Positions 1-20,345 of a stretch of 64,000 nt of DNA are shown here, piece after piece. Position 1 is the stretch's first letter; each line of letters starts with the position of its first letter. The position numbers were made by a program, and so were the translations under genes. Source of the stretch: Dendrolimus kikuchii (Eukaryota > Arthropoda > Insecta > Lepidoptera > Lasiocampidae); NCBI GenBank assembly GCA_019925095.2, contig CM034409.1, positions 3,041,001 through 3,105,000 on the forward strand, in the 5' to 3' direction. The notes under the pieces were generated by a model. The model saw only the letters and a list, made by a program, of their open reading frames with translations. It did no database searches and was not told where the DNA came from.

Positions 1-75
1 ACAATTCTTAGTACATACATACATACATAACTTCACGCCAGTTCCCTTGCGGGGTAGGCACGAACAATTCTTAGT
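1..75 (-). repeat. RTE 3' tail remnant (family B)
   Basis: (CATA)n followed by ACTTCACGCCAGTTCCCTTG; truncated after about 50 nt. ACAATTCTTAGTACATA(C) at 1 and CAATTCTTAGTACTA at 63 look like the duplicated target. Confidence 0.75.
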
Positions 76-216
76 ACTATGGAATATTCATCCACAAATT
101 ACTTCACACGAATCTCATGGTTTTTTGACCCCTCCCTTGTCCTTGTCGATCCCTGAAACTCTTCCCTCCTTAGTGTGACGTCACATATTTTGCAATTTTA
201 CATATATTTTTTTTAA

Positions 217-450
217 TTTGCCAGGTGGTAGGGCATTTACCCGACTGGATGGCTACCACCCCTGGTCTAGAGTATGCCGCCATAGCAAACTTGTGTTGTG
301 TTCCGGCATCAGTGACCAGGTTCCAGTCTGCCTTAAGAGAGCAGCGCATTTGTAGCACCTTTGGTGTTGCAAATGTCCATAGGCGAAGTTAACCGCTTTC
401 CATCACGTGGGCCGTCTGCCTGTCTGCTGAACTTCTGCAATAAAAAATAA
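217..450 (+). repeat. SINE-like family A, short form
   Basis: Starts at GCCAGGTGGTAGG, ends GCAATAAAAAAT. Confidence 0.85.
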
Positions 451-504
451 TATTGAATTAAAACAGCAGTTCCGTAATTACTTTTATTCACATTTAAATT
501 CATT

Positions 505-690
505 TTTAATAATGCAACACCAAAGGCGTTACATATGCGCTGCCGCTCTCTAGAGGGAGAGTGAATCCTGGCCACTAATGCCGGAACACAGCACAAGGTT
601 GTCATGGCCGCATATTCTAGAGGTGGTAGCCATCCAGACTTGGTAATATCCTACCACCTAGCTGTGGGCTGGTTTGTCGCCTTATTAAAA
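505..690 (-). repeat. SINE-like family A, degenerate
   Basis: Reverse copy from GCAACACCAAAGG to CCTACCACCTAGCTGTGGG. Precedes an ARMC6-like exon acceptor by about 35 nt. Confidence 0.8.
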
Positions 691-724
691 CGAATAATTA
701 GAAAAAGTATTCATTCATTTGCAG

Positions 725-9228
<8,504 letters not shown>

Positions 9229-9638
9229 AAAACCCAGCTTGAAGTGTAAACTCTTTATAACGAATCTCAAGAGAACTAACTTTTTTCGTTATAAAGAGTG
9301 TTCGATATATCGCACGCTTATTAAACAAAAAAATTACTCAAAAATCGTTAGTTTGGAGATTACATTAAATTATAATATAATAAATTATCACAAAGTATAA
9401 TTTTGCTCAAACTCCTGCGCAATTTGAACGTTTGTTTGGCGAAATAAAGGATTGTCCCTAGTATTTCTACTAACTATAGCGACGAGTGAAGCAAACATAT
9501 CGTTTTAAAGAGAGAAATAAATCCCAATACGCTTTATTAATAACATGTGGGATTTATTTCTCATATTGCTTTATTTGTAAAGTGAACAAGTATCCTTAGG
9601 TCGTCGGTGTATTTGAACTTACTACAATTTAGTTTGAA

Positions 9639-9878
9639 TTGCCAGGTGGTAGGGCATTTGCCCGACTGGATTGCTACCACCCCTGGTCTAAAGTATGTCG
9701 CCATAACAACCTTGAGTTGTGTTCCGGCATTAGTGATCAGGTTCCAGTCTCCCTTAAGAGAGCAGCAGCGCATTTGTAGCAACTTTGGTGTTGCAAATGT
9801 CCATAGGCGATGGTAACCGCTTTCCATCAAGTGGGCCGTCTGCCTGTCTGCTGATCTCCTGCAATAAAAAAAAATTGT
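9639..9878 (+). repeat. SINE-like family A, short form
   Basis: Starts TTGCCAGGTGGTAGG, ends GCAATAAAAAAAA. Confidence 0.85.
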
Positions 9879-10129
9879 CTTAAGAATTTGTTAACAAATA
9901 AACTTCATTTATTTTACTTGAATATTAAACCTTACACATTCGGCTAATATTAAAGACCACTCAACAACTTGAAATAGGCAAAAACGCAAAAACGCAAATT
10001 TTAAGTCTTTGTTTTATTAAGCGTTCGATATGGAGGAAAGAATAAAATGATAAATTGTACCAATTATTATAATTACTAATTTTATTTCTTAAATTAAATT
10101 AATTATATTATTCCAAACATTTTTCCCTC

Positions 10130-10407
10130 GTTCGGGCATGTGGAAAGAATGCATGATGAAAGAATGACTAAACAGATATAAAATGCGAAAGTGGATGGAT
10201 GCAGAAGTCGTGGAAGGCCGCGACACACCTTCCATGATCAAATTGATCGTGTACTAGCAGAAGGTGATGTCAGGAGCCTTAAGAACAGACGAGCGTGCAT
10301 GACAAGGGTTATGAATGTCAAAGAAGCAAGTGAGGTGTGTAAGAATAAGCCTGAATGGCGCTCTGTTGTTCGTGCCTACCCCGCGAGGGAGCTGGTGTGA
10401 AGTTATA
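10130..10407 (+). mobile_element. RTE LINE 3' end (family B)
   Basis: Reads [52 protein letters not shown]; the C-terminus of an RTE-type ORF2. Inverted relative to the copy at 10747. Confidence 0.88.
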
Positions 10408-10746
10408 TATTTTTTTCGTCAACACATAAATCTTATCTTCCACTGGCTATTTTGACAGTTTCAAAGTTGATTTACTGCTTATGTACGAGTGGTGCTTATT
10501 GTGTTTAGTAACAACAACAATGTGTAATATTTGCAACAACTCAGAAGGGCTTATGGTAATAGAAGAGCAAGAACTGGTCACTATATTTATAATCAGAGAC
10601 CCTTACGGCTTAAATACATTTCATACAAATACTCTATACAAAGATTTTTAGAACACGTCGCCACCCCTCCAACATTTTTTACAGTAGCAGAAACTTAGCA
10701 AATTGGCACAGCCGAGAGCGGATTGAAGTCATTGAGAAACTATTTT

Positions 10747-11108
10747 ACATACATAACTTCACGCCAGTTCCCTTGCGGGGTAGGCACGGACAACAGAGCG
10801 CCATTCAGGCTTATTCTTACACACCTCACTTGCTTCTTTGACATTCATAACTCTTGTCATGCATGCTCGTCTGTTCTTAAGGCTCCTGACATCACCTTCT
10901 GCTAGTACACGATCGATTTGATCACGGAAGGTGTGTCGTGGCCTTCCACGACTTCTGCATCCTTCCACTTTCGCATTGTATATCTGTTTAGTCATTCTTT
11001 CATCATGCATTCTTTCCACATGCCCGAACCACCGGAGCATTCCTTTCCTTACCTTCACCCCGACACTCTCTTTCTTACTTCGGTATTACGAACGCGGTCC
11101 GCGAGCGT
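10747..11108 (-). mobile_element. RTE LINE 3' end, longest copy (family B)
   Basis: About 360 bp. Minus strand reads MKVRKGMLRWFGHVERM, then [20 protein letters not shown] and [23 protein letters not shown]. Stop is only about 10 nt before the (ATGT)n tail, the compact 3' end typical of RTE elements. Confidence 0.9.
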
Positions 11109-11317
11109 CACTCCGCAGACTATTTTAACTTAATTTAATACATTATTGTTTGGAAATTTTAGATAAAATATTACACAAAGTTTTATATGTAATAAAATAA
11201 ACCGAACACAGTAGAAATCTATCGCGTCTGCCAACATGAAAATAAAATATAGTGAATTCCGTCTATATACAATTGAGAGATTTTGAATTATAATCTGTAC
11301 ACATTTACCGCAACATA

Positions 11318-11645
11318 TTAAAGAGGAGTTTTTGGCGGGAACTAAAAGGGGACGTTGTGCTGTGCAGTTTTATTTTCTAAAAATGTGTAATATCGCTCTA
11401 AAATGGACAATAGTTGTAGGATATTGATAGTTTTTGAGTATTAATTATGTGTTTTGTGAGAAATATGAACTGTATAGTCAAATGTGGCCTTTTGAGTTGT
11501 CACAAGAACTCCGATGAATGATGACTATCTGATTACCTACAGTTCAGCTGTGTTACACATAAGCTTAAGAAAATGAAGAAACTATATTGTAAACTAAGAT
11601 CTGGCTTAAAGGCCTAGCTGCCAAGCCATAAACCTAAATAAATAA
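11318..11645 (+). repeat. Dispersed repeat family D
   Basis: GAGTTTTTGGCGGGAACTAA to CTTAAAGGCCTAGCTGCCAA, GCCATAAACC. Probably a LINE 3' end. Confidence 0.75.
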
Positions 11646-11819
11646 ATCACATCAAAAATAAATTTAATGAAAGGAAGTATAAGAAATTATGTAGAACGCT
11701 ATTATAAATAATTCATAATAATAAAAGTCATTTTAGAGTACATACCAGACTTAAAAGACCAGATTCTTAGCTATAAATTATCTAAAAATATAATTGCTAC
11801 AATTTACTTTATCACACAT

Positions 11820-12090
11820 TCCGAGTTTTTGGCGGGAACTGAAAGGAGATGTTGTGCTGTGCAGTTTTATTTTCTAAAAATGTGTAAAATTACTCTAAAA
11901 TGAACAAAATAGTTTTGTAGGATATTGATAGTTTTTGAGTAATAATTATGTGTTTTGTGAGAAATGTGAACTATATAGCCAAATGTGGCCTTTCGAATTT
12001 TCATAAGAATTCCGTTATACGGCGTCGATTGTAGCCTACAATACAACTGCGCCTGGCTTAAAGGCCTGGTTGCCAAGCCTTAAACATAAA
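11820..12090 (+). repeat. Dispersed repeat family D
   Basis: Second copy 170 nt downstream of the first, shorter. Confidence 0.75.
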
Positions 12091-12297
12091 CAAAACTTAT
12101 TAAAGATATATGTTGTTACATAAAATTATGGTAAATTAATAATGAAAGAAAGAATAAATAAAAATATAACATTATTATTCAATTAACGAAATGGCGGATT
12201 GTATAGTTTAGAAATAAGAGGGTACATAACAAAATTAACTATTAACCTTAAAAAGAAACATGACAAGGACAACTATACTACTAAATAACTGTAAAAA

Positions 12298-12420
12298 ATT
12301 CTCTTTATTGTACACCAACATAAAAACAGTTAACATATTTTTATATCTTAAAATTAGAAGGTAGAACAACGGGCGGCCTTATTGCTTAAGGCAATCTCTT
12401 CCAGGCAACTAACCATACCT
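12298..12420 (-). repeat. LINE-tail repeat family H
   Basis: TTCTCTTTATTGTACACCAA to GCGGCCTTATTGC, CTCTTCCAGGCAACT. Confidence 0.65.
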
Positions 12421-12439
12421 AGTACCAGTTGCCTATAAA

Positions 12440-12635
12440 ACCCCCGATTTTGAAACATTCTTCATTGGTGCTCCGCTCCTATTGGTCTTAGCGTGATGAT
12501 ATATAGCCTATAGCCTTCCTCGATAAATGGGCTATCTAACACTGAGATAATTTTTCAAATCAGACCAATGGTTCCCGAGATTAGCGCGTTCTAGCAAACA
12601 AATTCTTCAGCTTTATATATTAGTATACATTTACA
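12440..12635 (+). repeat. Dispersed repeat family C
   Basis: Shared blocks CATTCTTCATTGGTGCTCCG, CTCCTATTGGTCTTAGCGTG, CCTTCCTCGATAAATGGGCT, ending TTTATATATTAGTATA. Typical lepidopteran short repeat, possibly Helitron- or SINE-derived. Confidence 0.75.
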
Positions 12636-13084
12636 TAGCCAGTACTAGTTTGATACCAAACTACATCGGATAGCAATAGCAGCATTGGGCCCCTGAAAGG
12701 ACAAGACGGTCTTCAATAACATTGAACGATTCAAATTTATGTTTACACGGTTCACTTTGGTTGGTACAATTGATCTGTCCAATATCAACTTAGACTAAAA
12801 ACCCGGTCCGAGTCAAACACTAGTGTATAACAACAAACATCTGGAGGCGTTATTCAACTGTCATCATTTTTACATTGCGTAATATTTACATTTTCCCTGT
12901 ATTATTATATAAAGCTTTAATTCAATATGACATTAATAAAAGATGCTTTTGTACAAAATATTTTATAATAAAAAATTATATTAACTGTGGTATTATTTCT
13001 AATTTTCCTGCTCCAATTGAGATAATGTTAGTGTTAGTGACTGGACCAACGCGTCGTGTTTAAAGTGTTAAAAATAATGCCGTT
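12636..13084. other. Intergenic, nothing recognised
   Basis: AT-rich; no ORF, exon or repeat I can name between a family C repeat and an RTE end. Confidence 0.5.
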
Positions 13085-13412
13085 ACATACATACATAACT
13101 TCACGCCAGTTCCCTTACGAGGTAGGCACGAACACAGCGCCATTCAGGCTTATTCTTACACACCACTTGCTTCTTTGACATTCATAACTCTTGTCATGCA
13201 CGCTCGTCTGTTCTTAAGGCCCCTGACATTACCCTCCGCTAGTACACGATCAATTTGATCATGGAAGGTGTGTCGTGGCCTTCCACGACTTCCGCATCCA
13301 TCCACTTTTGTATTGTATATCTGTTTAGTCATTCTTTCCACATGCCCGAACCACCGGAGCATTCCTTTCCTTACCTTCACCCCGACACTCTCTTTCTTAC
13401 TTCGGTATTACG
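13085..13412 (-). mobile_element. RTE LINE 3' end (family B)
   Basis: Same as the 10747 copy with a 12-bp deletion in the GHVERM-TKQIYN region. Confidence 0.88.
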
Positions 13413-14692
13413 TTAATGCCGTTGCCGTTAATGATATATAAACACATCATTTGTATATAAATATACAAAAAAAACCTAGGCGATTTGAGAACCTTTCCTA
13501 AGGCAGGTGTTTTTTATTTTTTATTATTATATATATCTCTACGGACTCGAGTTCCGTACCCTTTTTTAATACTTAATTTCTATGAAAAATTTGAGACTCT
13601 GTACACGCTTATTGTTTGTTTTTGTTAGTGTATGTGACATTATATGTAGTAATTTTTCTGTTTTGGTGTACCTTAAGAATAACTTATTATATTAATTTAT
13701 TCTAATTTTAATACTAAACTTATACTAATGTAGAGTGTATCTGTTACTTGCTGGTGTTGTGAGGAAGTGCATGTGCAGTGTTGGCCTTATATCTATACTT
13801 ATATATAGTCGTATCTAGTGCCATGTGTGTTGTTTTTTTCTTTTCTGTGCCTGGGTTATTAATTTTTAGGCTCTTTGTGTGTCTTGGTTTGTTTGTGGAG
13901 TGTGCGTGTAATGCAATACGATGGTAGTGCGCGTTGGTTTGATTATGTGTATAAGTTTTATTGTTAGTTATGTGTTTGTGACTTTGTGTGGTGTTATAAT
14001 TTATTGTTTAGTAAGGCATATTCCTAAGGCAGTTAAAAACAATAAAGCTAGACATTATAAATTTAATTGCGGTAATTTGTAAACAAAGTCTTAAACAGGT
14101 TTACTCATCGTGAGAATTCCAAGAACTTGAATTCATTATTTTTCTGAAAAGAAACATTAAAAGCAATCCTATTTGTCTGCCTATTTGTTCCGGGTAATCT
14201 CTGAAACGACTGGACCGATTTTGACGGGACTGTAATATCACACAGAAATGTAATAATTGGACTACCATCGGTCTCTAAAACACACATGTATGATTGAAAA
14301 AGTTTCTAAAGAAAATATTAGATTTTTTTGTACAAAATTTATTTTACTAAATTGATACATCCTCTTGTAGGTTTCTGTTTTATGACACATCTATAACTTA
14401 AAACTGTTAATAAAGCCCTCCAATGCTCCATCCACTTACTACTGTCTCTTTGAAGATTTTTTTTTTTCTCTCCATAAAGTCTCATCTTTTCACTTGTACT
14501 TGTATACATCATACTGTATAATGTAATTACTTTAAAGTGTCATTTATCTTCATTTGCTCTTCTATATTTAGCTACTAAGTTGTGATAATGCTCTACTGTC
14601 TACATCACGAATAAAACGGCGCACGTAACCTGCTATGTTTTGCATCAAAAGACAAATTCGCTGTCATAGTGAAATAAAAAAAATCGAAATGT
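13413..14692. other. Intergenic, mostly unassigned
   Basis: AT-rich. 13700-13990 is GT-rich with no ORF. 14165-14290 holds a short degenerate repeat end (TTTGTTCCGGGTAATCTC, ACTGGACCGATTTT). Nothing coding seen. Confidence 0.5.
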
Positions 14693-14985
14693 GTGCTGGG
14701 ACACATATTAGAACTGAAACTTCAACGAACAAGTGGAAAAACGAATCGCAACGGATAAATAGAAAAAATGAATCACAACGGACAAGTGGAAAATCTTCAA
14801 CTGATAAGTGACAAAATGAATCGCAACAAAATTTTAACTTGAAGTGTTACGGGCAGATTGTTAATATACTTATCCAATTTGTCTTGTCAGTTGAAGATTT
14901 CCACTTGTCCGTTGCGATTCGTTTTTGCACTTGTCCGTTGTGATTCATTTTTCCACTTAGCTGTTACCATTCGTTTTTCCGATGC
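14693..14985. mobile_element. Foldback element, second copy, truncated
   Basis: Left arm as at 29001 but with extra internal direct repeats (AACGGACAAGTGGAAAA type); the right arm breaks off near 14985 where the R1-clade LINE fragment starts. Confidence 0.75.
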
Positions 14986-16213
14986 GCAGAACGCGATTTT
15001 AGGTATTAGAGGGACGAGGTCGACGGAGGACGAGGTATATCCTCGCTCGTTCTTCACCGCCACAACAGAACCCTGCTGCACCAGGCGCAGCAGGTTCTGG
15101 TCGTGAGGACCATAGGGGGGTATCGCACAGTGTCTCGGACGGCGGCCACCCTCCTGGCAGGTGATCCGCCCTGGCATCTTCAGGCGCACGTCCTGACAGA
15201 GGTGCGTCGCGCCCGGCAGGATGCCCTAGCTAGAGGCCTGACCTTCTGTCAGGTCGAAATCGAGGCGATCAGGAAGCGGGAAACCGCCTCCATGATCGCC
15301 GTCTGGTCTCAAGAGCTCGACAACCCTGCGGCCTATGGCGGCTACACGGTGGATGCAATCAGGCCACAGCTGACGGAATGGGTCAACCGCACCAGCGGCA
15401 CCCTGACCTTCAGGACGACGCAGATACTTACCGGACACGGATGTTTCGATAAGTATCTGTATCGCATTGTGGGTTGCTTGCCTTCCCCGGACTGCCGCTA
15501 GTGCGGCGCGCCCGACGCGGCGTTACACACGCTAGTCGAGTGCGCCGCATGGGCGCCGCAGCGTTTCGAACTTGAGACGCACGTAGGTCCGGTCGACTCG
15601 CTCTGCGACTTGGTCAAGGCCATGCTGCAGAGCAGCGACAATTGGGGGGCTGCGGTTACTTTTTGTGAGACAGTAATGTGACTCAAGGAGGCCGCAGAAC
15701 GCGACAGGGAGAGAAGTCCTGCGTGCTTATACGTCTTCTGGAGGTCGCCGGCCTTGAGCTGGCACCCGGAGAGGCAGGTACGCGCATTATTTCCCTCCCT
15801 GAGTTAGGTTCCGTTTACCGCGGGGGGCCTTTAGCTTGCTAGGAGAGCAAAGGACCTTCTACCCCCGCACAACGAAGTAGGGTGTGTTCTCCCAGGGCAT
15901 ACCCCAGGGACTTTATTGCGCTGGATCGGCTGGGCCTAACTATGTTCTAAATCTCAGCCTTTCCAACACAAACAAAGCGCAGGGTCGTCAGGGAGGAGGG
16001 GGTTTTTAGTGGGTATTGGGGTTGCTCGCTCGTGTAGCAACGCTCGGAGTCTTCCACACTATTCTGTGACGTCGATCGCGGACGGAGCACTGCCAAGAGC
16101 ATACTATTGCTGCAGTGTTATCGCCCCCGACCGACGCGTGTCGTTCCCCTAGCAACGACCCAGTTTGTGCGTAAATCGGTTAAGGATTTTCCCTCGCCTC
16201 AAAACAAAAAAAA
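14986..16213 (+). pseudogene. R1-clade LINE, 3' end with decayed RT C-terminus and poly(A)
   Basis: In one frame 15085-15498 reads the R1-type C-terminal region (RTIGGYRTVSRTAATLLAGD, then PPWHLQAHVL, later TGHGCFDKYLYRIVG and SPDC). A TAG at 15499-15501 falls inside the terminal CCHC motif (...DC-R-stop-CGAPDAALHTLVEC) and a TGA follows near 15679. High G+C content unlike its surroundings. Then comes a 3' UTR and an A-run at about 16205-16213. The 5' edge breaks a foldback repeat at about 14985. An inverted, shorter copy of the same 3' UTR is at 62417-62735. Confidence 0.85.
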
Positions 16214-16496
16214 AGTGTGAGACGCGAATATGTACGTCCATATCGCAACCTTTGCCGAATGAGAGTACGCCGATCAACCGGTGTTGGCCTGCAGCCGACG
16301 ATTCCAGGAAGCCCCACCAGAGCTCCCCTAAACAATGAACAAACTTTAATTATATCACAAAACATAAACACTATGACCGAATATTAATAAATTTAAATAC
16401 AATAAACGTGTTTAAAGGTTAAAACCGGTTACAGCGTAAAATATATAATTTGCACAGGACCATCTACACTTTCAATTTCATTCTTCCAATCCACAG

Positions 16497-16625
16497 CTCG
16501 GGTTGTCTATAAGAGATCGCTTTCAAGGCGATAAGGCTTCCCTTTGCTCCTGCCTTTACACGAAATTATTGTAAATAATGTTCTTTACGTGTATATGGTG
16601 AACAATAAAGAATTTTCTATCTATC
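16497..16625 (+). repeat. LINE-tail repeat family H
   Basis: CGGGTTGTCTATAAGAGATC, GCGATAAGGCTTCC; ends AATAAAGAATTTTC. Confidence 0.65.
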
Positions 16626-16639
16626 CTTTTATCCGTGCA

Positions 16640-17013
16640 GGAACAGGGGTCATGTCAGAAGCGTGCTCGTCGCGATCCCCGCTGGCCCAGAGGGCCACAA
16701 TTCTGACCAGTCCCCAAGAACTCGAGAAGTTTTGGGAGTCTGTGAGAGAAATTCTGGATCTGGCTGAAGGGAACGAAAGACTACTTATGTGTGGTGATCT
16801 TAATGGCTGGGTGGGGACCATACGAGACGGCCTTGAGACTGTCCTTGGACCCTATGGTGACAAGAGAGTGAACGATGCTGGTAGGCCAATCATAGACGTA
16901 TGCATGGAAAGAAACTTGCTTGTGTCGAACACCTTATTCCATCATAAGGATATTCACACGTATACATGGGGAATGAATGATCAGAAAAGTATGATTGATC
17001 TGATTTACGCAAT
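16640..17013 (+). pseudogene. RTE-type LINE endonuclease fragment
   Basis: Reads LEKFWESVREILDLAEGNER, LLMCGDLNGWVG, GPYGDKRVNDAGRPIIDVC, LLVSNTLFHHKDIHTYTWG and MIDLIYAM: the central part of an endonuclease/exonuclease/phosphatase domain of the RTE kind (GDLN catalytic motif, N..G..I..C, H..TW). Both ends are missing; the right end is cut by a family G LTR-like element. Confidence 0.85.
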
Positions 17014-17712
17014 GAAACACCCCTTACATATGCACTGTATTTATTATAGGCGCTTACAACACCAACAGGCATAATGAGCACTACTGTATTAAACGGCACG
17101 TTCAAGTCAATCAACACAAGTTAGCACTAAAACCTGGGTGTTCCTCTGAACACTGATAACACTAATTGTATTGATTTCACCCATCAATACTAGTTGCACT
17201 AATCAAACACATTGGTAATCACAAGATCCACGAATCACGCCGAGAGTCCAAATGTCTAGTCTTCCGAATGCTTCCTGGTATTCGGAAGCTGGTTGTATAC
17301 TTGACATGACTTGCCGGTGGCGTTTAAGGGTCATCGTCTCTACCTTATGTTGGCAGGGCCGGTATGGGGCTACGAGTCTGGACTCTGCCCCGATCCAAAT
17401 TCGCGGGGCACGGGAGCCGCCAGACACATTAGGGATATGTCGGCGGCTCGCGTCGGCCAATCAGCGGCGTTCGGTGGCCATATCGGGCTTTAGTTGGTCA
17501 TTCTGCGGCATGGAGGAGATATTTGCGACCTCTCAACATCGCCCTAATCCCGGCGGATGAGGTCACGGGGGGTCGTACCGTGCCGGTGGCTCGCACCGCA
17601 CTCGCTAAAGTACTAATTTTAAGCAGACGCTTAGCTGCTAGTCAAGCGACCTACATATTCGCGGTAATATTGCGAGGGTGATTCTGTCTGCAACATTAGC
17701 GATCGTTCATTT
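17014..17712 (-). mobile_element. LTR-like element, family G, copy 2 (rearranged)
   Basis: The stretches 17014-17225 and about 17620-17712, reversed, match the two ends of the 46692-47209 element (TTCAGTGT-type blocks, GCGCCTATAATAAATACAGT near one end, CAGACAGAATCACC at the other). The middle, G+C-rich part (17250-17600) has no ORF I can name. It cuts an RTE endonuclease fragment at 17013. Confidence 0.65.
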
Positions 17713-17759
17713 GCCTTATTATCGGTTAAATTTTGACATTAACTGCATACAAATAATAG

Positions 17760-17870
17760 ATAGATAACTCTTTATTATATACCAAAATAAACAGAAATAA
17801 AAAAATTCAAAAGAAAGTACAACAGGCCGCCTTATCGCTAAAAAGCGAACTCTTCCAGGCAACTCTTAGC
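17760..17870 (-). repeat. LINE-tail repeat family H
   Basis: AACTCTTTATTATATACC to GGCCGCCTTATCGC, CTCTTCCAGGCAACT. Confidence 0.65.
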
Positions 17871-18325
17871 AGGGATTGATAGATCTTTAATACTGACGGT
17901 GTTGCAGTCTATAAATAATGATAAATAATACCTATACACAATAAGTACAAAAACTATAAATGTAATTTCAAAATTCAACTGAATGGTAAAGTAAGTGAAT
18001 GAATAGAAGATATAGGAACCGGTCACCAATCATTCATTCACCGTAATTAATAAAACAAGCTTTCGTATAAAATATTTTTTAATAAAAACCGTTTAATATT
18101 AAAACATAATTACAACTACCGGTGGTATACCTAAATCAGCACAATATAGTTCGCAACAAGTCGCAAACCTAGGTAGGAAAATACTTTCAGAATGGCCCAG
18201 TAAAAACTGAAGTTGTCTTGTATTCTACATGACTAGTGTGCTACTTTTTTCGAAAAAATGAGGTAAAAAATAAACAAATAATTAAAAAATAGTTTTTTTT
18301 TTCATTTGTATTCTTCATCATATTC

Positions 18326-18500
18326 AGGTGCGCGTTCCTTTAGTATCTCACAAAACCCAAAATGCTCCGTCTGCCGTTCCACAAGGCGACCACGGTCGTT
18401 ATGGTCGTGGCGAAAACGTCACTGATGACGTCAGGATTTTCGCTCACGCTGCGCCTACAACGACCCATGTCAAGAGGTGGGTCGAATAACCGTTCCACTT
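18326..18500 (+). repeat. Dispersed repeat shared with 39985-40150
   Basis: CGCGTTCCTTTAGT, AAAATGCTCCGTC, CCACAAGGCGACCACGGTC, CATGTCAAGAGGTGGGTCG occur in both places in the same order. Confidence 0.75.
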
Positions 18501-19211
18501 GAGTATGGAGGGTAGACGTAAGGAGAATCATCTATGTATATGAAAAAGTGTCCGTCGAAATGCATTAAATTTAGGGTGGCGCCACTTTGGCATCAGGGTG
18601 AATTTTAAAGAAAGTACCAAAGTTATTAGACTAGTGTCAATTCTTTAAGGTTAAATTTAGTAAATTACTTTGTACTACGTAAGTAGTTGACGTTTTATAA
18701 CAGTGCACTGTCACCAACTACTCTAGTCGCCAGATATAATTTTTTTTAACTCGGCATACTTCGATTCGTATACAACAGCTACATTCATACCACACCCTTT
18801 GTCTACATCAGCGCCATTGTGGACGGTTTTTGAACTGTTATTTACAGCTTACAACTGGACACTTAATATTTTCTTAAGTTTTCGCGACTTGTATACATAA
18901 TAAAACTACGTTTTAACGGTTTTAAGCGCGGTAATTTTATTTGATTTTGGTTTTTCCGACGTTTCGGCCACTTTTCAGTGGCCGTGATCACGGAAGACAA
19001 AGATGTCAAGTGTCAACGAGTATTGTTAAAGTTTTATTTAGCCTACCGCCAACTTATTAATTTTAATTATGTAATTTTTAATTTTGTTTATGGTTATTAT
19101 TTAATCTATGGGAGCCTAATCTAATTTACTACCGCTTCGCAACTGGACACTTCTTCAACTATTCTCTTATATGAGATGATTCTCCTTACCTCTACCCTCC
19201 ATATGCTTGAG
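18498..19211. repeat. Inverted repeat pair, arms 36-38 bp
   Basis: CTTGAGTATGGAGGGTAGAC... at 18498-18533 is matched in reverse by 19174-19211 with a few differences. The 640-nt spacer contains a family E repeat and no ORF. Confidence 0.7.
18868..19145 (+). repeat. Dispersed repeat family E
   Basis: Contains TTCCGACGTTTCGGCCACTT and the hairpin GGCCACTTTTCAGTGGCC; ends CTAATTTACTACCGCTTCGC. Confidence 0.72.
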
Positions 19212-19959
19212 TTTACCATTGTGACGCCGGCGAGCCCCTGGAACGGGAAAAATCGCGGTCGTGAACGTGGTCGTTCTGAGTCTCTTGTGGAACGTAGTCT
19301 CAGATTCATTATAGTATTTTTAATTGTGCACACCATTGTTGCAAACGTCATTTGTGGTTTTAAGGAGCGATAGTTACCGGCCCGGATCTTGAGCGGTCGG
19401 CGGAATAGTAGAATTCGCTTTACGCATTGAGCGTAGCCAATGTGACGCTATTTATTGAGATATCGAAAATATTATGTTTTTGTCTCTTTACTCGAAAGGT
19501 ATAATAATATATCTTACTGCGAAAAAGAGCCGCCATATCACTGTCCGTGAATTAAGGTGACCGCTCAAGAATCGTGCCTGGAACTATACCTACATGAAGT
19601 TCGCTGTCTCGCTCGTGCATTGTCTATTTTCTACGAATCTCAACAATAATACCACTAATGTTTCACAGTAATATTAGTATAACTAGCTCCTGCACGCGGC
19701 TTTGCTCGTTATAAAAAAGGCTATGACATACTCTAAATGTCTAATTTTTTCAATCAAATATGGAGGGTAAAAGTAAGGCGGACTGGTTAGGCGCCTTGTA
19801 CTCCTACCTTTCCTCTCCTTACCGCAAATCCACAATCTGGATAGAGACAGGCCACCCGCCGGCCAACCAAGATTCGTGCCGGCGGGCCGCATAGTCACGT
19901 CTACGGCCACTCGAATATCGCACGCGCACGCGCACTTGAATTATTGCATTGATTTGTCA
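19212..19959. other. Intergenic, nothing recognised
   Basis: Short ORFs only, none protein-like. A stretch at 19780-19910 is G+C-rich without a motif. Confidence 0.45.
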
Positions 19960-20345
19960 GGGTACTGAATGTGACAGGGTAATTATTGTATCAAGGTACT
20001 GAATGTGTCGGGATACTGAATGTGGCAGGGTACTGAATGTGGCAGAGTACTGAATGTGTCAGGATACTGAATGTGGCAGGGTACTGAATGTGGCAGAGTA
20101 CTGAATGTGTCAGGATACTGAATGTGGCAGGGTGCTGAATGTGACAGGGTAATGATTGTATTAGGGTACTGAATGTGTCAGGGTATTGAATGTGACAGAG
20201 TACTGAATGTGACAGAGTACTGAATGTGTCAGGGTACTGAATGTGGCAGGGTGCTGAATGTGGCAGGGTGCTGAATGTAACAGGGTAATGATTGTATTAG
20301 GGTACTGAATGTGACAGAGTACTGAACGTGTCAGGGTATTGATAA
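19960..20345. repeat. 17-bp minisatellite, about 22 copies
   Basis: Unit CAGGGTACTGAATGTGT with variants (GATACTGAATGTGG, TAATGATTGTATT). Same unit as 24440-24655. Confidence 0.9.

Noticed and set aside
9561..9830. Recurrent ORFs with MESGYHRLWTFATPK
   Set aside because: The same frame appears in every family A SINE copy with stops at different places; no conserved start or protein-like constraint.
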